A program made the translations under genes and the position numbers. A model generated the notes under the pieces. That model made no database searches, had not been told where the DNA came from, and saw nothing but the letters and a program-made list of their open reading frames with translations. DNA of 64,000 nucleotides from an uncultured Spirochaetota bacterium (lineage in GTDB: Bacteria; Spirochaetota; Spirochaetia; JAFGXN01). The DNA is taken from the NCBI GenBank assembly GCA_944390005.1, contig CALXOJ010000001.1, positions 310,588 to 374,587 of the forward strand, read 5' to 3'. Shown piece after piece: positions 43,374 through 50,866 of the stretch (positions are counted from its first letter, which is position 1; every line of letters begins with the position of its first letter).

Positions 43374-43441
43374 ACTGGAACGACCGTTAACGGGTCGGGG
43401 GATTTTAAGTCCCCTGTGTCTACCGATTCCACCACTCGGGC
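43355..43441 (-). tRNA. trnL-UAA: tRNA-Leu (anticodon UAA)
   Basis: A class II tRNA of 87 nt. Acceptor GCCCGAG (43435-43441) pairs with CTCGGGC (43356-43362). The anticodon loop CTTAAAA sits between GGGGA and TCCCC (anticodon TAA). A long variable arm follows (CGACCCG/CGGGTCG), then TTCAAGT in the T-loop. Discriminator A; CCA is not encoded. It reads UUA codons. It overlaps the YaiI stop region antisense. Confidence 0.93.
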
Positions 43442-43477
43442 GCTCTTCTTTTTTTGTATACCAAATTTCGGTTGAGG

Positions 43478-45481
43478 TCAAGACGTCGAAAGCGTTTTTT
43501 TCAGATTTGCTAACAGTGTTTTCGGATCGAAGTTTTCCGTTTTTTTTGACGGGTCGTGTCTGACTGTCAGTTCTTCCGGAATTTCCGCCAAAAAAGGCGA
43601 CGGATTCGCTGTTACGGCAATGCGGTTGCGTTTGCGCTTGGCACACGAGGTAATGACGATATGCCGTTTGGCGCGCGTCAGTGCAACGTAAAAAAGCCGC
43701 CGCTCTTCTTCAATGTTTTCGGCGTTTTCTTCAATGCTTCGTTTGTGCGGAATGATTTCTTCCTCAACTCCCGCCAAAAATACGACATTGAATTCCAATC
43801 CCTTCGAAGCGTGGATCGTCATCAGATTGACCTTGTCTTCACCGTCGCCGTCTTTACGGTCATCCGTCAGCAGCGTAATGCGGTTGAGAAAATCGGGGAG
43901 GGAGCGGTTCTCCCGTTCGGGATCGGACTCCCACCGCCGAATCATATCGATAAACCGCGCGATGTTTCCGAGTTTGAATTTGGCAAGGCGTTCGTTATTT
44001 TTTGTTTCGTTAATAACAAAGGCGTAATAAAAAATTTCTTCCAAAAGAGACGAAAGAACGACCGACGCGCGGCTGCCCGGTTCGTCGAAGCGTTGGCGGT
44101 AAGTCTCGATCAAACCGACAAACTCTTCGATTTCATCCCCGACGGCTTTGGGAAAAAACGCTTCACGATCGGCGGAGGCGGCAATGGTGCAAAGCGCGGT
44201 ATAAAGGGAAAATTTTCTCGCATCGGCAAACTGTTTCAACCGTTCAATCGATTTGACACCTAAACCGCGTCTCGGAGTGTTTAAAATTCGCAGCAGGTTG
44301 ATTTCGTCGTCGGGATTGACGACGGTTTTCATGTAGGCAATGACATCTTTGATTTCCTTTCGTTGAAAAAACGATGTTCCACCGGAAACGGTGTAGGGAA
44401 TATTGTTGTTCAGCAGTTCTGCTTCGATTGGAGCGCAGAGCGTATTGGTTCGGACCAACACGGCGAAGTCGTCGTATTTGAGTTTGTGGTTAAAGCGAAG
44501 GGAACGGATGGTTGACGCGATGAAGGCGGCTTCAGCTTCTTCGTCCTCCGGCGTGAAAAGTTCGATGTGCCGGCCGGATTCTCCTCCCGTCCAGAGGTTT
44601 TTTGTTTTTCGATTGAGATTGCGGGAAATGAGCCGGTTGGCGGCTTCCAGAATGTTTTTGGTTGAACGGTAGTTCTGTTCCAGTTTAATTTCGCGCCGTT
44701 CGGGAAAATCCCGCTCAAAGCGGAGGAAGTTGCCGAAATCAGCGCCTCGCCACGAATAAATCGACTGATCGTCGTCGCCGACAACCGAGAGGTTCCGGTG
44801 CTTTTCGGCGAGGGTTTTGACAATTTCGTATTGAATGGTTGAAGTGTCTTGAAATTCGTCAACCAGAATGTAGCGGTAACGGCTGCGGCACTCTTCGCAG
44901 ACGGTCGCGTTTTCCCGCAGCAGTTTGAGCGGCAGAGCCAATAAATCATCAAAGTCGACAGCGTTAAACGCTTTCAGTCGGCGGTTGTAAAATTCATACC
45001 ACTCTTTGTATGCGGCCGGCAGCGGCGTTCGTCCGGTTTTCACCGCGGAAAAAAGCGCTGCGGTTTCTGTTAAGTTGACCGATTCGAGAGGAATTTTCAG
45101 TTCGACTGCAGCCTCTTTGGCTGCACTTTGTGCATCGTCCGCATCGTAGACGGAAAAACGACCCGAATAGCCGAGTTCGGCTCCGTAGCGGCGGATCAGC
45201 GACAGTCCGAACGAGTGAAAGGTCGATACAGTCAGTTTTTTTGCCCGTTCTCCGATCAGCGTTTGGATCCTCTCTTTCATTTCCGCGGCGGCTTTGTTGG
45301 TAAATGTCAGAGCCAAAATGTTTTCCGGCGCTATGCCGGCGTTTTCAATCATAAACGCGGTTTTGAATGTGATCATGCGGGTTTTTCCGCTTCCGGCGCC
45401 GGCAATAATAAGCTGAGGTCCGTCAATGGAGACCGCCGCTTCGTACTGTTTGTCGTTAAGTTCTTTTTTTAAATCGATCAT
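43478..45481 (-). CDS. UvrD/Rep/PcrA-family DNA helicase
   Basis: 667 residues from ATG 45481. Superfamily-1A motifs all visible: AGAGSGKTRMI (28-38), TFTNKAAAEM, DEFQDTSTIQYEIV, GDDDQSIYSWRGA, LEQNYRSTKNIL, TIHASKGLEFNVVF and YVALTRAKRH. A 3'-to-5' helicase in repair or replication restart. Shorter than PcrA/UvrD (about 720) and closer in length to Rep; I cannot separate these without alignment. The Lys/Asn-rich tail is short. The next gene downstream on the minus strand is tRNA-Leu, 36 bp away. Confidence 0.92.
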   Translation of the reverse strand: MIDLKKELNDKQYEAAVSIDGPQLIIAGAGSGKTRMITFKTAFMIENAGIAPENILALTFTNKAAAEMKERIQTLIGERAKKLTVSTFHSFGLSLIRRYGAELGYSGRFSVYDADDAQSAAKEAAVELKIPLESVNLTETAALFSAVKTGRTPLPAAYKEWYEFYNRRLKAFNAVDFDDLLALPLKLLRENATVCEECRSRYRYILVDEFQDTSTIQYEIVKTLAEKHRNLSVVGDDDQSIYSWRGADFGNFLRFERDFPERREIKLEQNYRSTKNILEAANRLISRNLNRKTKNLWTGGESGRHIELFTPEDEEAEAAFIASTIRSLRFNHKLKYDDFAVLVRTNTLCAPIEAELLNNNIPYTVSGGTSFFQRKEIKDVIAYMKTVVNPDDEINLLRILNTPRRGLGVKSIERLKQFADARKFSLYTALCTIAASADREAFFPKAVGDEIEEFVGLIETYRQRFDEPGSRASVVLSSLLEEIFYYAFVINETKNNERLAKFKLGNIARFIDMIRRWESDPERENRSLPDFLNRITLLTDDRKDGDGEDKVNLMTIHASKGLEFNVVFLAGVEEEIIPHKRSIEENAENIEEERRLFYVALTRAKRHIVITSCAKRKRNRIAVTANPSPFLAEIPEELTVRHDPSKKTENFDPKTLLANLKKTLSTS

Positions 45482-45532
45482 GGTGTTTCCGATGCGGATT
45501 CCATTATACACAATCGAGCGGAAATGAAAAGG

Positions 45533-46336
45533 TTATTGTCTCGGTTTTTGGGAAGAGGCGGTTTTTCTCAGTTTGCAGAGATAGAGCGGGCCGCGTCCCC
45601 GTTCGGTGTCCGGCAAAACGATTCGTCCGAATTCTGTCGCTTCTCCAGGGGATGCAAATGGAATGAGCTCCACCGCATGCGGCCGTTTTTTTAGGAGTTT
45701 GGCAATGACGCCGTCGTTTTCTTCCGGTGCGATTGAGCAAGTCGAGTAAAGCAGTTCTCCTCCGATTTTCAGCGCGTCGAGACCCGAAACCAAAATCGCA
45801 AACTGCCGCAAAGCAAGCGATTTGACGCGAGCCGGACTCCATCGTTCCAACTCCTGCGGACGACGCAGCAGATGGGCTTCCGCCGAGCACGGAACATCGG
45901 CTAAAACGCGGTCGTAGCACTCCGGCTCGCTTCGGCCGATGAGGGCGGCCTCCCGTCCCGTAACAGTAACAGTTTGCGCGATTTCGGGCGGCAGCACCGT
46001 TTTGATGACTGTTTTCAGCCGCCGTCTCCGTTCCATGGAAAGGTCATTGGCAACAAGGCGGCCGCAGCCGTTGAGAGCGCCGGCCAATATGACAGTTTTT
46101 CCGCCAGGAGCGGCGCAAAGATCCAAAACTGTGTCGCCCTCGGCAGCGTTTAAAAGCCGGGCTCCGTCGGCGGAAGCGCTGTTGAGCGCGTACGGTGCGC
46201 ACGATGGGTAAGAGACGGTTTCATAGTCTGTTTCATCCGATTCAAGGGCAGCGCGCAGAGACGACCACCGCTCTCCGTAGATAGCGGCGTAACGGGCTTC
46301 AAAGTCAGCCGCCGCATTTTGTTCGCGTTTTTTCAT
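45533..46336 (-). CDS. RsmB/NOP2-family RNA (cytosine-5) methyltransferase
   Basis: 267 residues. SAM motif I VLDLCAAPGGKT, motif IV DVPCSAEA with one catalytic Cys, and motif VI STCSIAPEEN with the second catalytic Cys, as in Nop2/RsmB/RsmF enzymes. It lacks the long N-terminal NusB-like domain and the C-terminal PUA domain, so the target (rRNA or tRNA) is open. Its start overlaps the stop of the secreted-protein gene by 4 bp. Confidence 0.85.
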   Translation of the reverse strand: MKKREQNAAADFEARYAAIYGERWSSLRAALESDETDYETVSYPSCAPYALNSASADGARLLNAAEGDTVLDLCAAPGGKTVILAGALNGCGRLVANDLSMERRRRLKTVIKTVLPPEIAQTVTVTGREAALIGRSEPECYDRVLADVPCSAEAHLLRRPQELERWSPARVKSLALRQFAILVSGLDALKIGGELLYSTCSIAPEENDGVIAKLLKKRPHAVELIPFASPGEATEFGRIVLPDTERGRGPLYLCKLRKTASSQKPRQ

Positions 46337-46956
46337 GGGAAGACGATGTCCGAGTAGGTATTTTCATCCATTTCTTCAAGTTTCTGTCGGACGCTTTTCA
46401 GGCGGGCGATGTCTTTCGAGATGATTTCTCCGTAGTCAAGATCGCCTGTGCGCATCCGGTGGGCATCTTCCTGCCATTTATACAGAGTATCAAAGTGAAT
46501 CCAACGGTATTCCGGTTTTCCCGTTTCGTCGGCGTACTCTTTGACTTTCGGCCAGCACGCCAATGCCCGTTCGTAATTGAGCAGCGCCATTTCCAGACTT
46601 CTCAGAATAATGTGACGGTACGGTTGATTGTAAAAATACGCCTCGCGTTTATCAAATTTTGACGCCTGCTTTCGGTACTCCTCCAAAATGAGTTGATGAC
46701 ACTTCATTCGGAACAGAGCGCGGTAACAAGCCCACTCCCTCTCATTTTCGATGCGAGTCAGCGCGTTCAGAGGATTGGCGAAGTCGGCATTCAACGCCTG
46801 CTGCAGGTAAAAGATGTTTTCATCGGTGCTTTCAACCGTTGCGTAGAAGTGCTGATGATAGAGTTTATAATACTGTTCGGCGTAGAGAATCGGCCAGGCG
46901 TGCGCCGGCAAGTAGACCGCACACAGAAAAAAAACGGGTAAGAGAATTCTCCGCAT
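46333..46956 (-). CDS. Secreted helical protein between tmk and the RNA methyltransferase
   Basis: 207 residues. Signal peptide (MRRILLPVFFLCAVYLPAHA, cleavage about 20), no lipobox. The mature part is helical and very rich in Tyr, Arg and Glu (YYKLYHQHFYATV, EREWACYRALFRMKCHQLIL, HIILRSLEMALLNYERALACW). Not recognised by me; I would expect it in other treponemes, since such small exported proteins usually are, but have no evidence. It starts 6 bp after tmk and is co-transcribed with it. Confidence 0.6.
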   Translation of the reverse strand: MRRILLPVFFLCAVYLPAHAWPILYAEQYYKLYHQHFYATVESTDENIFYLQQALNADFANPLNALTRIENEREWACYRALFRMKCHQLILEEYRKQASKFDKREAYFYNQPYRHIILRSLEMALLNYERALACWPKVKEYADETGKPEYRWIHFDTLYKWQEDAHRMRTGDLDYGEIISKDIARLKSVRQKLEEMDENTYSDIVFP

Positions 46957-46962
46957 GGTTTT

Positions 46963-47601
46963 TTATCGGCACTTTGGGAGGAAATCTAAACATGAAGCGA
47001 TAAACGCTTCGGTCTCATCGGCTGGTTGGGATGTGTCGGCAGTAAAAATTTTCATACCGCTGTCTTCATAGCGCTTCAGTGCTGCTCGGTAAAGTGTGCG
47101 GACCTTCTCCAGAAAGGCGGCGGTTTCGTAAATTTCCTTGGCGGCGTTGCGTCTGTCAATGCGTTTGACGGCTTCTTTCGGATCGACGTCGAGGAAAAAC
47201 AGGTATTCGGGCAGCGGAAACGCGTTATTCAGTTCCAGAATTTCGTCGACGTCGCCGTTGACGCCTTGGTAGGCGGCTGTTGACCAAAAGTACCGGTCGC
47301 AAAGAAGCTTGACTCCGCCGGTCGCCGTGGAAATGATGCCGTTTTCTCCGTAGACGTGCAGAGCCCGGTCGAGTGAAAAGAGTGAACTCATCGTTGTATT
47401 GAAAAGAGGATCTTCGGCGTTTCCGGTTTTCAGCAGGGTTCTCAGGCGGCGGCCGGCAACGGAACCGGTCGGTTCAGAGTCGCAGCGAACGGGAATATTC
47501 AGCCGTTTCAGCCGTTCTGCCAGGCGGTTCATCTGAGTTGTCGTTCCGCTTCCGTCAATTCCTTCGAATACAATGAATCCTTCGATAATTTTGTTGTTCA
47601 T
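46963..47601 (-). CDS. tmk: Thymidylate kinase with altered P-loop
   Basis: 212 residues. Overall family pattern is intact: FEGIDGSG near the N-terminus, LFSLDRALHV, DRYFWSTAAYQG and LFFLDVDPKEAVKRI. It phosphorylates dTMP to dTDP. Unusually, the P-loop reads GIDGSGTTTQ (14-23), with Thr20 where the Walker Lys normally sits. The rest of the active site looks functional. A -10 box lies only 9 nt before the ATG and no Shine-Dalgarno is visible. It heads the tmk-secreted protein-methyltransferase run. Confidence 0.9.
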   Translation of the reverse strand: MNNKIIEGFIVFEGIDGSGTTTQMNRLAERLKRLNIPVRCDSEPTGSVAGRRLRTLLKTGNAEDPLFNTTMSSLFSLDRALHVYGENGIISTATGGVKLLCDRYFWSTAAYQGVNGDVDEILELNNAFPLPEYLFFLDVDPKEAVKRIDRRNAAKEIYETAAFLEKVRTLYRAALKRYEDSGMKIFTADTSQPADETEAFIASCLDFLPKCR

Positions 47602-47610
47602 GGTTAAAAT

Positions 47611-47639
47611 ATTATATCGGATTTTATTGAAAATGTCAC
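47611..47639 (-). promoter_or_regulatory. tmk promoter
   Basis: Minus strand: GTGACA (47634-47639), 17-bp spacer, TATAAT (47611-47616), 9 nt from the ATG. Confidence 0.65.
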
Positions 47640-47668
47640 AAAAATGGCTTTTTTTGCCTTTTAAATTC

Positions 47669-47698
47669 TTGCCACCCCGGCACGGATTCTGATATAGT
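47669..47698 (+). promoter_or_regulatory. bamA promoter
   Basis: TTGCCA (47669-47674), 18-bp spacer, TATAGT (47693-47698). The leader is very short (about 7 nt), with GAGG just before ATG 47712. Confidence 0.45.
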
Positions 47699-47711
47699 AG
47701 AATGAGGTTTT

Positions 47712-50342
47712 ATGATGAGAAAACGGATTTGCGGACTTTTGTTTCTGCTTGTTTCTTCGGTTTTGTCGGCACAAAATGTGCAGTGGTACATCGGTAAACC
47801 GATTGAAAACATCTCTTTCGAAGGTCTGCAAAACGTACCGATGCAGCGGCTGGAACCGGTTTTGATGCCGTTTATCGGACAGACATTTACCGATGATCTC
47901 TTTTTAGATTTGCAGACAAAGCTGTACGCTCTGGATTATTTCGACGAATTTTACGCTAACGCTGTCAGTGCCGACGGAAGCGAAGAGAAGGTGACGATTG
48001 TTTTTGTCGTTGTCGAACGGCCGATTATCGACCGTATTGTTATCAAGGGAAATACCAAATTGCGGGAGTCGGACATCATGGCAGAGCTTCTTTCCAAACC
48101 GGAAGAGCCGTATAAAAAAGCGAAAGTCAGAATGGACCGCAACTCAATTCAGGTGCTTTACCGCGATAAAGGTTATCCGGATGTCAAGGTGGAGGCGACC
48201 TCCGTACGCAGTCAGTCGACCAATCGAACGACGCTGGTCTTTGAAATCGAAGAGGGGAACCAGCTGGTTATCGGCAAAATCGAGTTTGAAGGCGTGACTC
48301 TCTTTTCTGAAACTTCGCTGAAACTCCGATTGGATTCTAAAGAAAAGAGCGTTTTTGCCGAAGGACTTTTTTCCGATGAAACGCTGGAGGCCGACTGTGA
48401 AAAACTGGTTTCCATGTATCGGGAGCGCGGTTACATTGAAGCCGCTGTGACGTCGGTTGACCGCACCATCACCTTTAATCCGGATCGAAAACGCAATGAA
48501 ATCGCGTTGAAATTCCATGTTCATGAAGGTTTTCAGTACGTGATGGGAGATGTTTCGGTTTACGGCAATCGTCTTTATACAGCCGAAGAGATTCTTAAAT
48601 ATTTTACGATCAAAAAAGGCGAGATTTTGAATTTTAACCGGATCGCTCTCAGTCATGCGGCTGTCGGCGATTTGTATTACAACGACGGATTTATCTTCAA
48701 TCAAATTGAATTGATCGATGAAATCGACCGCGATTCGCTTTCGGTCAACTATCGGATCGAAATCGTTGAACGGATGCGGGCGCATATCGAAAAAATAACA
48801 GTGCGCGGCAACGAAAAGACTTCGCGCGAGGTCATTCTGCGGGAACTGCCGTTTGAAGAGGGAGACGTTTTTTCAAAATTCAACATCATGCACGGTCTGC
48901 GCAATCTCTACGGATTGGGGTATTTCGACAAAATCGACATCGAAACGCCGCAGGGAACGGCTGACGGTCTGATGGAGTTGGTCATCATCGTTCAGGAGAA
49001 TCAGAACAAAGACATTCGATTTGGACTGAATTTTTCCGGATCGGTTTATGAGTCGCCGATTCAGTTGTTTGTGCAGTGGAACGACAACAATTTTCTCGGA
49101 AAAGGATACGGATTCGGAGTATCAACCAATTTATCGACGACAACACAGAATTTGACTTTAAATTTCAGCGATTCTTGGCTCGGCGGCGAACGGGTTTATT
49201 TGGGCGGCTACATCGGATTCGAGCATTCGACGCGCGGGCGGATTTTGCAGGATTTGCGTTCGCCGAGCGATACCGGTGTGCCTGATCCATACGAAGGATA
49301 TTATGTTTATAAGTATGATGTGTATGAAGGCGATAACGTGGTCCACCGGGCAGGAGAGGTGTACGGCGGTGTTCCGACGCGCGACGAAATCGACGAATAC
49401 GATTTGGTTACCGACTACGAATACGCGCGTTTTATGAATTTCCCGATCGACGAAGACTTTTTTATGCACTATGAATCGTTTAACTTTAACTTCGGAATCA
49501 ACGTCGGCTACACGTGGGCGACGCACATCGGACGGTTTTCAATCAGTTCGGGGCCGGGTTTTATGTTGGAGTACATTGATTACGACGAAACACTTTACCG
49601 CCCGTATTCGCAGTATCTTCGCGACAATCTGCGGGAAGCAGTCTTCAATAACCGTTGGACGTCAACCTTTGCGTGGGATTTCCGTGATAACATCAATACG
49701 CCTAATCAGGGCTTTTATATTAAAGAGACGCTCTCTTACGTCGGAGGTTTGATGCTCGGAAACGTCCACTACGTCAAATCCCGCACTCATTTTGAAGGCT
49801 ATATACGGCTTTTTGATATTCCTGTCAAAGAAAACGTTTGGAATTACAAAACGATTTTGAAGACGAAGAGTTCGTTTGCCGTCATCCTTCCTCAATATAT
49901 GTACGACAAAGCTTCGAAGACGTGGCGCAACAGCACCGAAGCGGATTTGACGACCAACGATTTGCTTTTTACCGACGGAATGAACACGATGCTTGGATGG
50001 GATGTGGAAACCGATTTGTACGCGACGTGGCAGAACTACATTGCGCTGCAGATGCCGCTTTACGAACAGTATGTTTGGGCGGAGCTTTTCTTTGAGGCGA
50101 CTGGAATCTGGGACAATTTAAGCGATTTGGTACCGCGGAAAAAGAAAGACGGCCGCTCTTCGTTGGAAGATCACTTCTATTACACCATCGGCGCCGGACT
50201 GCGGCTGACCATTCCCGGATTGCCAATCGGATTTTATTTGGCGCGCCGCTTCCGCGTTCTCAACGGTGAAGTCGTTTGGCAGGAAGGAAACGGTTTTAAC
50301 GGAAAACTCGATTACATTTTATCGTTTAATTACGAATATTAG
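47712..50342 (+). CDS. bamA: Outer-membrane assembly factor BamA
   Basis: 876 residues. Signal peptide (to about residue 20, SVLSAQ), then five POTRA-like repeats (first IENISFEGLQNVPMQRLEPV, later ones with IVIKGNTKLRESDIMAELL and KITVRGNEKTSREVILRELP), then a 16-strand beta-barrel from about 440. The barrel ends in an aromatic strand (YILSFNYEY). It inserts outer-membrane beta-barrels. Loop inserts (about 530-600) are large. A Met-Met start leaves ATG 47712 or 47715. Followed by skp and mutS, the arrangement I recall for T. pallidum (TP0326-TP0328). Confidence 0.94.
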   Translation: MMRKRICGLLFLLVSSVLSAQNVQWYIGKPIENISFEGLQNVPMQRLEPVLMPFIGQTFTDDLFLDLQTKLYALDYFDEFYANAVSADGSEEKVTIVFVVVERPIIDRIVIKGNTKLRESDIMAELLSKPEEPYKKAKVRMDRNSIQVLYRDKGYPDVKVEATSVRSQSTNRTTLVFEIEEGNQLVIGKIEFEGVTLFSETSLKLRLDSKEKSVFAEGLFSDETLEADCEKLVSMYRERGYIEAAVTSVDRTITFNPDRKRNEIALKFHVHEGFQYVMGDVSVYGNRLYTAEEILKYFTIKKGEILNFNRIALSHAAVGDLYYNDGFIFNQIELIDEIDRDSLSVNYRIEIVERMRAHIEKITVRGNEKTSREVILRELPFEEGDVFSKFNIMHGLRNLYGLGYFDKIDIETPQGTADGLMELVIIVQENQNKDIRFGLNFSGSVYESPIQLFVQWNDNNFLGKGYGFGVSTNLSTTTQNLTLNFSDSWLGGERVYLGGYIGFEHSTRGRILQDLRSPSDTGVPDPYEGYYVYKYDVYEGDNVVHRAGEVYGGVPTRDEIDEYDLVTDYEYARFMNFPIDEDFFMHYESFNFNFGINVGYTWATHIGRFSISSGPGFMLEYIDYDETLYRPYSQYLRDNLREAVFNNRWTSTFAWDFRDNINTPNQGFYIKETLSYVGGLMLGNVHYVKSRTHFEGYIRLFDIPVKENVWNYKTILKTKSSFAVILPQYMYDKASKTWRNSTEADLTTNDLLFTDGMNTMLGWDVETDLYATWQNYIALQMPLYEQYVWAELFFEATGIWDNLSDLVPRKKKDGRSSLEDHFYYTIGAGLRLTIPGLPIGFYLARRFRVLNGEVVWQEGNGFNGKLDYILSFNYEY

Positions 50343-50352
50343 GGAGGAACCG

Positions 50353-50865
50353 ATGAAAAGAACGGTTTTTATTTTGCTTCTAACGGGTTTGGCTTCGGTT
50401 TCGGTTTTTGCCGAACAGTTGTCGAAAATTGCCGTCGTCGACGTCGGCCGGATTTTAAAGAGCTATTATCGGGAATCATCCGGTTTGCGCGAATACGACT
50501 CCATCCGCAACGACATGAATAAGGGATTGGCACGTATTCAGGAGAAAATTGACGATTTAAATCTGCAGATCTCCGAAGCTGAAGCTTCCGGAGAGGAGAC
50601 AGATAAGTTGAAGGAAGATCTGGAGAAGCAGACTGCCTATAAACAGGAGTATTTTAAAAACATGTCGTCAAAGCTGTCGGCAAAGGAGTCCGATCTGCAA
50701 TTAAATTCCCGTTTTTATTCGGTCTTGTACAAAGCGATTCAGTATGTCGCCGAATCGGAGGGATATTCGCTCGTGTTGAAGACCAGCGACGCCGACTTAG
50801 TTTGGTATCACACTGAAATCGACATCACCGATAAGGTGATCGCTCGGGTTAAAGCTTCAAATTGA
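50353..50865 (+). CDS. skp: Periplasmic chaperone Skp/OmpH
   Basis: 170 residues from ATG 50353 after GGGAGGA; a longer frame upstream overlaps bamA. Signal peptide (about 1-20, SVSVFA) then KIAVVDVGRILKSYYRESSG, long tentacle-like helices (RIQEKIDDLNLQISEAE, LKEDLEKQTAYKQEYFKNM) and a C-terminal hydrophobic strand EGYSLVLKTSD. Carries unfolded barrels to BamA across the periplasm. Confidence 0.9.
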   Translation: MKRTVFILLLTGLASVSVFAEQLSKIAVVDVGRILKSYYRESSGLREYDSIRNDMNKGLARIQEKIDDLNLQISEAEASGEETDKLKEDLEKQTAYKQEYFKNMSSKLSAKESDLQLNSRFYSVLYKAIQYVAESEGYSLVLKTSDADLVWYHTEIDITDKVIARVKASN

Positions 50866-50866
50866 A

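Noticed and set aside
42867..43646. Minus-strand open frame spanning the YaiI gene, the tRNA and the helicase end
   Set aside because: It runs through a tRNA gene and has no domain; chance open frame.
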